Assembly (NCBI GenBank): GCA_977006965.1
Contig: OZ345355.1
Span: forward strand, 62,001 to 126,000
Source: Phymatolithon calcareum
Lineage: Eukaryota > Rhodophyta > Florideophyceae > Hapalidiales
Length of the DNA stretch: 64,000 nucleotides
Direction of reading: 5' to 3'
Below are positions 21,026 through 32,904 of the stretch, piece after piece. Made by a program: the position numbers and the translations under genes. How positions within the stretch are numbered: the first letter of the stretch is position 1; every line of letters begins with the position of its first letter. The notes beneath the pieces are model-generated. The model was not told the origin of the DNA. It did not search any database and saw only the letters and a program-made list of their open reading frames with translations.

Positions 21026-24000
21026 ACAATACTGGGAAATGCAGACAAATCGATACGCATATGACTACGGAGCTATCGGAACAGTACCCGAAAAGAAAAA
21101 AGCTGTGAGAATTGCGGAATAAATAATATCTTCCATGAACATTAAATATTAAGGTCCTCGGCATCTTCAACAATTTCCCCCGCTCGTAAACTATGCATCG
21201 CAGCCATGTCGTGTTCACCGCGTGCCACAGTAGAAATCGCGAATTTGATATTCAGTATCAGCTTGTCAACACATGAGGTTTTGAACCACTTGTAAGCAAT
21301 TTGCAACGTCTGGTGTCACGCGGCGTAAAACACTATCACTCAATGAAGAAGTAAAGTTGATGTGCCAGCGATTACGCTTAAGACGTCCCGTAGATGCGAA
21401 CGCCTCAGCTGTGATATTGCGCGTGCCCGAGCATGGGCCGAGAAGCCGACAGGTGCCGGTAATGCACGCTGAGAAGATCGAGAAGCGGGACTATGCGAAA
21501 TTCTAGTGAGCCCAAAGAGTTCTAAGATTTTTCAAAAATGTTAAATATATTTCCAAAAAAGGAGGCTCAACATTAAGTTGTGTTCCATGTGGATTGACTG
21601 CCCACTCTGGGAGTGCGCTATCCGCATACGCAGCTCCAAGCCTGCTTGCTGGGCATATTAAAACTATATATAGTTGTCATTTTTTGCCGACCGTGTTTGA
21701 AATGTATACGTGGTGGGCTCGAAGACAGAATGGGGTTTCCTCCAGCAAAGGTCCTCAAAGTATGCCAATCGGTCCTAAACAAGCACTGTCGGCAAAGGTT
21801 GGAACAAAGAGACGGAACAGATTGCCGGGCGGAGACTGGAGCGGCAGTGCCCCAATTAGGCTCCAAACGAACATTTTCTTTCTCTCTGCGCGTTCAATAA
21901 TAACCGTAAACCGCAGATTTTGCAAACATGGGGCCTAGTATCGCTCTTGGCTCCGAAATAATCTCTCAGACTGTTAACTTGTTCAGTGGAATTGTTCGAA
22001 AAAAGATTATTTACAAGAAAAGAAAAATAACGAAAAATGTAAATAATGACAAGCTTTGCATTTCTCCGATGGCACGATAATTCGAGCAGGTTTTGTCGCT
22101 GACACTGCAACTTGACAATGAAAATTTTCTTTTTCACATATTCTGGGGAGATATGAAGGAGGAAATGCACAAAGGAAGGGACTGCAAAATATCGCTGTAC
22201 CGTCTACTCTCTATCTTGAGCCGCGCTTCTCTATTTCTAGCATGCAAATGAAAACGATCAATAATTCTTCCCATTCTCCATATAGAGAGTTCTTCACGAT
22301 TTACACTTCCGCAAACCGACTCTAATGGGTGATATCTGATAAACGCAGGCGAATTCCGGGATCAAAATCTTTCATAGTTGTCTCCGCCAGAAGCTGGGTA
22401 GGTTCTCCTGGTACGTGCAAGTGCATGTGCCGCGGGAGAAGTTCCCGTACGAGTCGTGCTTCCACGATGAATCTCCATTGTATTATCATATTTCCTCTGT
22501 CGTGTCTTTCCACCGTCGCTTATCCAATATAAACTGCCCTTAAAATAAACTGTGGCCACAGATCTCCTGGAACAATAAGCAACTCATGCGATTTAAATTT
22601 ACCGCCATTTTCGGTAATTTTAATAGAAAACAAATGCGTATTTTTACCGTACAGCTAATGCATTGAAAATATTTAAAACTTTTAAGAGTGCACTATAGCC
22701 TCGATGAGCTACCAAATCGACGATCTCTCCGGATGTACGGTAGCAAGGTGGAGACAATAAGGGGGAAGTTAAGTGAACGCCTCTCGCCGTGTGATCAGAC
22801 CTAGAAAAGAGACTATATGCAAGATTATTAGACCGAACCTGCATACCATTTTCCGACACAACCGGAAATCACTACCCACTACGATATAGGAGTGCATTTC
22901 CCCATCAGGATCCAATAAACCAGACACAGCGACTATGATGATCATGTTTTCTTGCTGCCCTGCCTCCTACAAGCGGTGAGCATATAGTGCTATTTTATAC
23001 TTTTTCTGAACACTCTAATGGATACGCTAGCCATTATTTGAACGTTTCTGCAGAATTCTGATCCAGAATTTAGACTCCCTTCAAAGGCCTGTGACAATAG
23101 TCATAAAAATAAACATGTCCACATATTGTACTGCTTTAGCATGAATGCTAAATATTACAAAAACGTTTTGATGCGCATTCCTCCCAGTCACAGCGAATCG
23201 GAGTCGCACGCCGACTCTCGCCGACTCATAAAATATGCAGAAAGAGGTATTTCTTGTCTATTTTATCCACGTAAGCATAGAGTAAACAGAATTACAGTGC
23301 TGCCAATTTTGTGTTGAGAATTGTTCTACTCGCATATGAGCAAGTTGATAAGATACGCCCAAGGTCTCTTCATCAATTAGTAATCGTTTATCATACAAAG
23401 ACTCGCAACGACTCTTTTGAGGTCGAGTCAAGAGTCACCGTCTCTCGAAGGAGGCGACTCAGATGCGCAAGAGTCGTGAGGCGTTGTTCATGTCTACAAA
23501 CAACACATCTCTGTCAAAGCAAGACGGCAATCGTATGAGGTTGGTTTCAGCAAAGGCAAAGGTATTGTCCGTCAGCATTGTAGGACGGACTATGGATTGA
23601 AAGGAAGATTCGAGTGCCGAATGGGAAAAAACTTAAATATTCATTCGATGAGCTTAGTTCCAAATTTAGTTTCTCGAACCATTTTGGGCGCCCGAGTAGG
23701 GCATTTTCATAATTCAACGAGATGAAAGTACTGTGCAGAAGATGCTCGCCGGGCGATAGAACCAGTGCGTGTTCTATCTAACGTATGGTTTGGGAGGAAA
23801 AAGTATGAAAGACACCACTTTGCAATTTTACTGTACCTTTTTTGTAGGAATCAAGTGAAATTCTATGCTTGGCTCATATGAACGTTAAAACTGCTCCTCG
23901 TTAGACCAATACTTTAATTGGCTAATCTAGAGATAAATGTATTGTGCGGTGTCCAGTTCATCTGTGCGCCAACACACAATAATGAAACTAGATCTCTGAA

Positions 24001-24558
24001 ATACAACACTTGGTACTCTTGCAGAGAAAATGCCTCGAAGTACATAATAGAAGAATTAAAACAACGAATATTCTAACATTGATACTCAAAATAAGTTCTC
24101 AAAATAAAAGTGTTTGGCTGCAGTACGATCCATGCAAAATCTGTGATTCTATCTGATTTCTAAATGAAAGGATCATCATTGTGTGTCATGCTGCACAGAT
24201 AATCCTACTCCTCCTCTTTTTTATTACCCATTATAGAGAACTATCTTTAAAAACTTCAGGGATATGATCTCTCCGAGTATCATATGTACAACCGTGGAAG
24301 AAATTTGAGAGAACTTTATACCAAAGCATAGCTGAAGTTGTACTTAGATTTTCAGTGGAACAAAATTTGCTGAGAGTTTACTCAGAGCTACAAAAACAAT
24401 TGTTTTCTAAAAGTTCGAAATGTAAACTATCGAAAAGCACATGAACAAATCCAGATGTGAAACCAAACTCCTTGAGCTCGAATGAAATGACAAAGGAAAG
24501 AGTCAAGCGAACAAAAAAGGGTAATTCCTGCCGACAACGTCTAATGAAACTGTCTTAA
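21026..24558. other. Gene-free spacer
   Basis: 3.5 kb with only short ORFs. At 23190-23490 the motif CGACTC/GAGTCG occurs about eight times on both strands, a local enrichment of unknown meaning. Confidence 0.45.
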
Positions 24559-25074
24559 ATGCGACCGATTCAACATCTCTCTGAAGTCCAGAAGAAGTTT
24601 ACTTTATTAAGTCCTGCTCCTGGCCTGTCTGGTCCAGATCATTTAATGGAAACATTTGACGAAATGGCACCAGAAAGCATTCATGACTTACATTTGGGGT
24701 CTAAATATTTCTTCCTTAGTGATTTCAAGGGAGATCAACAGATTTATTTGATAGATAAGGCGCGAAGTAAGCTCAAGCTATTCTATATAGATGGCGATGT
24801 TTCCGATGCGACTCCTTTTTCTGATGAGCTCTCTGCGAAGCGCATTCTCGGAACAAGTGTTGACACGTGCAGACTAGCAATCGACATGGAATCAGATGAT
24901 CTCACGAAAACAGATGAAGTTTTCAACCTGCTTGGTGATCTTGCGAATAGTGTGAGTGTTATGCATACTATTCCCACTCATGTCAATGTGCAAAAGGAAG
25001 AGATCGATTTTGTGGTTCTCAGTATGGCAATTACTATATTACGTTTTCTGAAACCTTTGTCCGTTTCTATGTAA
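24559..25074 (+). CDS. Orphan ORF, 171 residues
   Basis: ATG start, intronless, stop at 25072-25074. Acidic in the middle, with an IYLIDKARSKLKLFYIDGDVSD segment, and ending in a hydrophobic FVVLSMAITILRFLKPLSVSM tail that could be a single membrane helix or a buried strand-helix. No family is recognised. It is followed 121 bp later by a second same-strand ORF. The composition is more even than the surrounding AT-rich DNA. It may be a host orphan or cargo; no repeat was seen around it. Confidence 0.45.
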   Translation: MRPIQHLSEVQKKFTLLSPAPGLSGPDHLMETFDEMAPESIHDLHLGSKYFFLSDFKGDQQIYLIDKARSKLKLFYIDGDVSDATPFSDELSAKRILGTSVDTCRLAIDMESDDLTKTDEVFNLLGDLANSVSVMHTIPTHVNVQKEEIDFVVLSMAITILRFLKPLSVSM

Positions 25075-25195
25075 CAGGTCTTTCTATTTTCAAGTCCCCA
25101 GATTGGAGATTTTCAGATCTACAATAAAGCGGCTTCACCATATCGCCTCAAGAACCCGTTCTCATGATTCCTGATCCCCAAAAAAATTAGTTATC

Positions 25196-25435
25196 ATGAA
25201 GCCGTACAACCTTTATATCATGCCATCTCCGCTTGTGATTGACAAAAATGGGCGGCAGATTCATAACATAAGCGAAATCAATGCCAACCCAGTTCGCGTT
25301 TTTATTAATGTAGTTGGTTCATTCTTATTCAAAAAGCGACACGTGAGGCCCCGAGTGATAATCGTGAAAAAGTCAATGAGTGATGATGTCGAGGTTCCAC
25401 TTGTGAAAAAATTGAAGACTGAGATTCTCAGTTAA
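25196..25435 (+). CDS. Orphan ORF, 79 residues
   Basis: ATG start; a short basic protein rich in beta-branched residues (RPRVIIVKKS, VPLVKKLKTEIL). No signal peptide and no known domain. It might be a downstream exon or second ORF with 24559-25074, but I found no good splice pair joining them. Low confidence because of its length. Confidence 0.28.
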   Translation: MKPYNLYIMPSPLVIDKNGRQIHNISEINANPVRVFINVVGSFLFKKRHVRPRVIIVKKSMSDDVEVPLVKKLKTEILS

Positions 25436-26052
25436 ATAGATTTACAATTTAAGAAAAGGTAGTATCTTCCTATAGTCTCTATTTGCACTCGTACTAGTTT
25501 CCTTTGGCTTCCGTTCTATCCAGCTGCAACAACCTAGCTTTAGTATCCAACTTTAGTCGATTTAACAACTAACTGATAGGAGCACATGGATACGACTCAA
25601 CCTGCACCTCAGGACAAAAACTTTTACTTATCAGACACTAACGACCTTAGCCTTTCTCGCTGTATGAAGCTTCACTAATAAAAAAACAGTACATAAGAGA
25701 GCCTCGACACGAACAATAGACACGAGATACCCTAGCGTGCATGCCTCTTAACTCTAAAGATGAAACCATCCGATATTTTCTGCATTTCCCATTCTATCTT
25801 GTTCCTTAATCATTATTCTTCACATCTATTAATATTAGAATGAGAATTATTGGACGTGACCAAGCTGAGATGTTTATGCCATATGTTGTCAGCAATTATT
25901 TATTATATATAATCTTCAAATTTTAAAATCTGACGTTGGCTAATTAAAAGAAGTACTAATTGTCCAATGAAAAGAAGTGTCAGTTGTATAATGATCTAAC
26001 GAGAAGGCGTGTCAAGTGGCACATTGAAAAGCAGTATAAGGTTTTCTACTTA
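25436..26052. other. Gene-free AT-rich spacer
   Basis: No gene seen. Confidence 0.45.
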
Positions 26053-26286
26053 TCCAGTTAACGGTCACAGAACCTGATAAATGTTGTCCAATCATTTCGA
26101 ACATCTCGTCTAAGTAAAAGTCAAAGAACTTGATGAATTTGATCCAATGATTTCCACGATCATGTCCAATTAAAATTCACAGAACTTGATGAATGTGGTC
26201 CAATTATTTCGATAATCCCGTTCAATTAAAAGTCATAGAACCTGATGAATTTGGTTCAATCCTTTCGACGATCCATTCCAGTTACA
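26053..26286. repeat. 56-bp tandem repeat, four diverged copies plus a partial
   Basis: Units start at 26053, 26109, 26165, 26221 and (partial) 26277, exactly 56 bp apart. The shared core is AAAAGTCACAGAACTTGATG, then AATTTGGTCCAATNATTTCGA. Copies differ by substitutions only, so the period has been held without indels. Confidence 0.8.
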
Positions 26287-27051
26287 TATGTAGAAAGGCG
26301 GGTATCATATCTCGACATTCCGGTACATACAATAACTAAAGTTGTGGAATATGAAATATGAAGAGAATAGAAGACTTCACTTTTTGAAAATTATTACGTG
26401 CTTGTGCTCGATTGTCGGGGCACAAACTCTCCGTTCGGGCAGAGATACTTTCTTAGAACCGATGGAACGTGCTCGTAAAGACGAGGAGATTGGTAGCAAT
26501 TGCGTAATTCTGCGTTAGCGGGAAGCTGTTGCGCCAGAACTCTGGCGTTGTGCTCACAAATAATGAAAAATAGGATTAAAGAATTAGGCGGGACAAATCT
26601 GAGTTCAACTTTTACGAATGCTATGCTATCATAAATTTAGGTACCCATTTTCTAATTATAATTGGTTACATTGCCCGATTTCTGGCGCACCATTTTCCCG
26701 TTCGCGCAAACTTGCGTGCCTGGTACCATTGGAAAGCTCGCATCAGGACTCTTCTAACGGTACAAAGCAAGTGTGTCTGCATAAACGGAATCGTTTGTGG
26801 CAAAGTTCACGCGTCACGCGGAAAAACAAATTTCAAATCGGAAACTTTCTGTGAGCGAACTGGCCGGGATACCATGGTTCAAAAAAGCATCCCCTGGAAT
26901 CCCCCTTCCACAGGGAGAGTTTCCTACATCCCGATCGCCCACTCGTGTTGAAAAGCAATTAAATATTCCGGCAGCGGCTAGTTCGCCCACCCGAAAAGAT
27001 TATACAGCATGTCTACAATACAAAAACATGTGGCTTTTTGTGGGTATGCGC
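26287..27051. other. Gene-free spacer
   Basis: No gene seen. Confidence 0.4.
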
Positions 27052-30000
27052 CTAATTCATCACCTCAAACAGCGATTTAGGCGCCTTCAGACTGTCGCGC
27101 AATAGCCAGTCTGTCACGTCTTTTGCCGCATTCATATGTCCTGATCTCAATATAGGAAGAGCATTACATATCAACCACAGCGCAAGAGCGTCCCCATAAC
27201 AGTATAAGACCAGTTTCGTGATCGACTTGTAACGGCACGCATCCTGCCTCCCGTATTCGCTTACAATGTGTACATTCCTTCTCCGAACTTCTTGCATGAG
27301 ACATTGCCTGTAGCTCGAATACTGCGACGTTTTCACCGACTGCAGAACATCGCACCTGTTCGTCCAGTGTCCGGGTTGCATGCAGCGCAAACACGAACGT
27401 ATTGCATACCTGCACCGCTTCATGTTTCAGCTCCGCACGTAGTCTTGCGTTACGCGCCTATACGCGGCGGATTCCTCGCGAAACTCTCTGCTCATGAACG
27501 TCATCAAAAAAAAGGCATGCAGTATTTGAACAATATGGACTCTATTCCCTATTCCCACATCCGCGATCGTTAGGCATACAACAAGCCTCCTCGCTCCTTC
27601 TTCAGTGGCCGATTCAGACCTAGCAATCGTAAGCTGTATTTCTACAACAAAACGTATCTTCATCGTTCCCATACTGCTGTCCGTAAGACGCACGACGTTT
27701 AAACAAAGAATGGGCAGGCACGGGTTTCCGCGAATCACTTCAAGTCCGTCCACAGCTACTCCGCATACTGGTACATTGCGCTCAAGCATTGCTCGCAGTG
27801 CTGTTGCCGTCCGCAACAACCGTTGATAGTCAATGCTGAGGTCCGCTATGCTCTGCATTCTTACAATGCTCATGCGGTAGGTGTGCGAAAAAAGTGGAAT
27901 TTGTGCCTCGTCGATCGCAATGCGGTTAAAATTTCCTTAACTGCTCAAACGGTTGCTAATACCATGCAGCTCAGGACAACCGATCTCCTCCGGTGCGAGA
28001 AGAAGAGTTTTCACCATGCCGCTTCTGTACTAAGTATACTGACCTAGGTGCTGCAGACCGATACCTGTGCGCAGAAGACGGTTCATCGTCTCTTGCAGAA
28101 ACGCATGCAGCGGCGATACCCACATAGTTTCTCCACCCTCGTACAGAATAGGCCCCATGAAAACCGCTGTCTTTCCGCACCCGGTAGCTAGAATGACAGC
28201 AACATCGGATCTTCTTGCAGCGACCGCCTCCATGGCAAACTTATGCTCTGCCGATCGGAACTCGACTGTAGCATTTCTTGTCACCTTCTGCAGCGCATTC
28301 GCTGCATCAAACCCATTCTCCCCAGAACAAGAACTTCTCTTTGCGGACACATCAGTAGGCGCTGCTTCTCCGAATAACACCTCATTCCCGGTGGCTTCCT
28401 CTGAAAAGAGTCTCCGACAAACGTTACAGACAGGCTCCGGATTAAAATTAAAGCCAGAAGCACGTCCTCTTGACCGTGTCACTGACTCCAATATATTAAA
28501 AACCCGGTCTGTCACAACATCCGCCAACACTGTCAGCTGCTGTTCAGTCATATCTTTCCACCCGTACCTGGTGTGCTCCTCTCATCATCTCCAGATCTGG
28601 AAGCCGTATGTCCGTCTGCCACTCATAGGACGCGAGACAGAACATCTCCACAACTTGCTCGTCTAGTTCAACATAGTCATCACTGAGTCGACATGAATAA
28701 GCGTAAAACAACGCTACTGTCCTCGAAGAATGACCAGCCTGCAAAACCGCGGTCTTATCAACGCCGTCATTACCGTCGACAATATTTTCTTCTTCCGGGC
28801 CTTCGAGAGCCAAACACTTCGAATGGTGAGACTCCCGACCCTTCATCTTCACATAGCTGCGCTGCCACTGACGGAACTGCGTGAAACTCAGAGGAAACTT
28901 GAACTTACCAAACACCGTTCCGATCCTTTCAGCGACTTGTTCAGGCTTCACAACTCCGAAATAGACACTGTCCCGGAGAAGCCACAGCTCTCGCAGTACG
29001 GCTTCCCCTTCTGCACCAGCCGGAACTTCTACCGACTGCTCCTTCATGTCCGCATACTACACCATGACAGGTTGCACAAATAGTACAAACTCCTTGAACA
29101 AAAATGAAGTCTCCTCGTCCAGATGCCGCGATATCAAAACGTTTCAACAATGACCCATTAATCGACTCTTCTTGATCCGCGGTTTGATATACACCTCTTT
29201 GCCCAAGAAGAAGATGTCACGGTTGCAACTCGGAGTGTTCAGCAGTCGTATACTACAGATATCCGTCGGGCGGTCAAGCCCTCCAGCGCCGAGAGGCAGT
29301 TTCGTAAGAAACATTGGAACTGGGTTTCTTTCTGCTTTAGTCCAGGCATCCAACTCGCTTGCCCATAATCACTGTACCACCTCTTCCTAGATTCACCGAT
29401 TACACCGACTGACAAACTCGGCGTTCCGCACGTCAGCCAAAGCCCAGTACCTTGGCTCCAAGTTGATCCCATCGTCCAAGATCGATTAGCGATCTTCACG
29501 AAACCTCTGTGTGAGAACCTTCTCTCTCAGCAAATCAACAAAGATTGCCTTCCGAAGATTACTCTGCACTGACCGCGCAGTACGTCCCGCTGAAGGCACA
29601 ATACGTTTCGAAACGTCCAAAGTGTCCGCATTTTCCTCATCGTTCATATGGTAGGCCGATACCTCGATTCTTCCCATGAACTCGCACCGTCTAAGAACTC
29701 CACATTTGTCGAACAATTCTCTGGCGTCTGATCTGCACGAACAGAGGCGCATATCGACCGCATGTCCACGAACACGGACAATCTGACTTTCTCCCCAGTG
29801 CGCATCGCCGATCGCATCTCCACTTCCACCTCTTCACGCCTCTCTTCGTCACTGTACTTTCACATCTCCAGAAGAGCACAGCACGACGCCGCGTATAGAA
29901 TTCCCGTCACTTCCGGTGGAAGTGCAGCCGGTCCATTGTCTCACCGCCAACAAACATAAAGGCGGTCACGGCGTGATACAATAGCATGACAGACGCTCTG

Positions 30001-30830
30001 GAGACCCTGCTCCTCTCCAAGAAACTTCTGCACAGCACCCTGTGCACCTTCATGCACACAGTCTCCTTGTCAATGCCATTGTCACTTGCAAGGTCATTGA
30101 TTGCCCCCACAAGAGCAGGGCTCATCGAAATCCCGGCATACTTCTTCCTGTCGCGATGAGCGCGAAGAGCCATCACAGCGAGCATACACGTACTCTGAGC
30201 ATACTGCTCGAGTGATCGATCCCCACGTTGGTCGTCGTTGAGGAACTGAAACGGCCTCTTCTTCTCCAGTGTTCCGTCGGGGCTAATATCCGCCAAGGTG
30301 GACCGAAAACTGTCTACTGCGCGAGACAGCTCACGCGAATCGACAAAAAGCTGCTTAAACGTTTTCGACGCCACAAAATCAGACTCGAAACCACCTTCCC
30401 CTGGCCGAATAAGACGCCATGCCTTTTCAAGAGAGAGGCAGACGGAGTCAAGGCGATCTTGGCACTTGGCAAAGCTGAAAAAGCCACTCTTTTCGCGATC
30501 ACATGCGGCCTGAACATGCGACGGCGATGCTTCTCCAGGGTCGTATCTGGCAACCGCAGCGGTGATGTCAGCTCACCGTCTCGGCGGCGATCGTTGCCGG
30601 CCTCCGCATCTTCGATGAGGAAAATCATTTTCGAAAATGTTTTTGCGGGAAGAACTTTGGCACAACGAACTGTCTTTCGCAAAATTATTGTCTTGTGCAC
30701 CAAACTGCTCTGACGACGCAAAGCTCTGTCGCCCTCAAGCAGAATGTCGGAGTTCGGACACAACACAGACAGAGTGAGTATTTCTTCTAAGATGCTCAAA
30801 AAATATCTTGCGGTTCGCTAGGACCTTTGT
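27052..30830 (-). pseudogene. Telomere-linked-type RecQ-like SF2 helicase gene, decayed
   Basis: Fragments in family order on the minus strand. 30374-29907 has PFQFLNDDQRGDRSLEQYAQ and a helical region. 29353-29144 has FLTKLPLGAGGLDRPTDI, then SIRLLNTPSCNRDIFF. 29047-28544 has QAGHSSRTVALFYA at residues 103-116. 28551-28030 has a Walker A ATGCGKT at residues 122-128 after FRSAEHKFAMEAV, then MWVSPLHAFLQE (motif Ia). A shifted frame gives TLLLAPEEI and a DEAQ box at about 27900-27920. The N-terminal region plus RecQ-like helicase arrangement is that of dispersed or subtelomeric helicase genes best known from fungi. At least four frame changes and several stops break it. The helicase C-terminal half is not readable with confidence. 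Confidence 0.6.
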
Positions 30831-31670
30831 CCGGCACTCATCTTTCGCACAGGTAAAGTGCACCCTCACTGGGCAAGGGTGAAGTCGTGAGAAGAAATCA
30901 AAGCAATGTGTTCTTCCAGCAGCATGGTGATGCTGAATTCGGATTCGATATTCTCCGCTCTTGGGAACTCGAAGTCTTCTCTACGATTCCTACATTTATC
31001 GAACGCGGCAAAAGGATGTCCTACGGGCAAGAGCGCGCGCTTTGGAAGATGGTGCGCCACTGCCGCCAAAAACCTTTGAAAACATTATTAACAAATAGGT
31101 AATCGTAGAATCATATTACGAATTATAGATTCGTAATTCTTTTCTCGCATCTTACTTGGGACGACAGCGCATCATTTTCTCGCAGGCGCACAATTATGAC
31201 TTTGATACAGCTCGAAACCGCTTAACAAGAGCTTTCGAACGGTATCACTGTCATTGACGTTCGCCCGCGGGAAGAAAAGCGCCACCTGGGACCGTCCGGC
31301 GAAAAAACATCTAAAGAGAAGGCTCAAGTACTGGGAGACTTAGATGCAAGCGGAATTTCATGAAAACTTGCAATCTTCAGAACAACTCATTAAATAGGCC
31401 ATCTGAGAGGGTCTGGCACAGAGGGTAAAATGGAACGTGGTTCTTATCCCGTCACAAGAAATATGTAAATGTGAACATGGCTCGTGTGCTGCCGACTTCA
31501 TCCTGACAAATTGGTATCATTTTTCCACCATCTCTCGGAATAATCAGAAACGCTCGGAATACGAAGCACTCCCCTTGATTTTCAAATAAAATTTGTTATC
31601 GGGCTGGTTACGAGCCAGTGGGAGTTATAGAGGCGCATACTGTGGTTAACTGCTATACAATCGAGCAGAT
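30831..31670. other. Gene-free spacer
   Basis: No confident gene. This is the presumed 5' flank of the decayed helicase. Confidence 0.4.
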
Positions 31671-32510
31671 TTGAACTGTATCCTGCGCGTCTGTGTGCAA
31701 AGGTTCAAATTGGCGGGTTTGCTAGAAAAAATATCAATAAATAGGTTGTGCTATTTGACTGAGAGTGGAGGAAAGAAACTTGGAGGCTTCAGATCTTCCC
31801 GATGTCATCGAAGATGCGAAACAAGTACTTACGCGTCATGCTCGTCCGCAATGCAAACAAAAATCTTGAAGTCGTACAACAAGTTATGGACAAATGCGAA
31901 CAGGATGTCAGGCATACGATAAACAAGGAGAAACAATTCCACACTCTGAGAAAAGACAAGGAAGACGAGAATGCCGCCGAGCGCAAGTAGAAAAGAGCCC
32001 AGCATGACGTCGAGGAGTCTGTAGAAGTTCCGGTTGTACGCGGACTCGAGAACTGAGTAACCGCGGTTCAAAACATCGTCAAGAAACTCCAGGGAGACAG
32101 CAATGCCAAGCCATAGAAGAAAATCCACGGTGGAGCAAAAAACCGGAAAGGGCAATGAGAGTGTAAAACAAAACCGGACGCTGAAGAGCCGGATACGCAA
32201 ACCACAATTTGGATCGACCCTTCTAAAGTCCAACAAATATCTATACATCTAAGCAAACAGATTCACTCGGCAAGCAAAGCTGTTGTTGCATCTGGGGAAC
32301 AAAAACTCCCTGGCCACCAACCTCAAGGAGTCTCTACTCATTCTAGCAGATAAAGAAGGGCAAGAAGTAATCCCCAATTTCAACGCACTCCAAGAATTTG
32401 ATAAATCGAAAAGCGTCATGGAATGGAACAGAAGCATCAAAAAGGACTTTCAAGAAGTGCGCGAACCGGACGGTCGAAACGTGATCCTCTACTTTCCAAA
32501 GGTATAAGGG
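31671..32510 (+). pseudogene. Unidentified coding-like fragments
   Basis: Three plus-strand fragments in different frames look protein-like. 31802-31990 has KNLEVVQQVMDKCEQDVRHT followed by a highly charged helix. 32283-32507 has NSLATNLKESLLILADKEGQ and ends ILYFPKV. A short piece near 31780-31850 (EASDLPDVIEDAKQVL) is the third. They may derive from one broken gene of about 250 codons. I recognise no family. The minus-strand frame over 31829-32248 is a hydrophobic shadow of the same text. Confidence 0.3.
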
Positions 32511-32904
32511 ATCTCAAAAAGATAAATGTCATTACGAACATGGCAGAAAAGAATGTCGGCATCGTGGCAGTCCTTAAGCACATATTCCTTAACATGGCGC
32601 GCGAGCACCTCGTACTTCGAAGTATCCAAATTTCCCATTGACTACATTCGGTTATGCATGCGCCGTATCATCGGAACAGCGCGCGTGCATTAACGTTTTC
32701 TCGCTACATGAATGAGCCAGGCGTGGGAAGACCCCGAGCCGGCTGTGATCCTATAATTGCAATAGAAGAAGATGTTCACGCGAAGGCCTGTCACAGTGCA
32801 GCACTCGGACAGACTGTCACCTTTGATCAAATCATGTGTGGCCGTATTGCAAACTGTCGTGAACAAGATACCTGAAATACTCCAGGACTCCAAAACAATT
32901 AGCA
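32511..32904. other. Short spacer left of the minisatellite
   Basis: A 73-codon plus-strand frame at 32654-32875 starts with ATG and contains EPGVGRPRAGCDPIIAIEED, with no known family; otherwise nothing. Confidence 0.35.

Noticed and set aside
28067-28666. 199-codon plus-strand frame
   Set aside because: Antisense to the helicase fragments that carry Walker A; no motif of its own.
31829-32248. Hydrophobic 139-codon minus-strand frame that looks like a membrane protein
   Set aside because: Complement of Lys/Glu/Asn-rich coding-like text on the plus strand, which commonly gives Phe/Leu-rich shadows.
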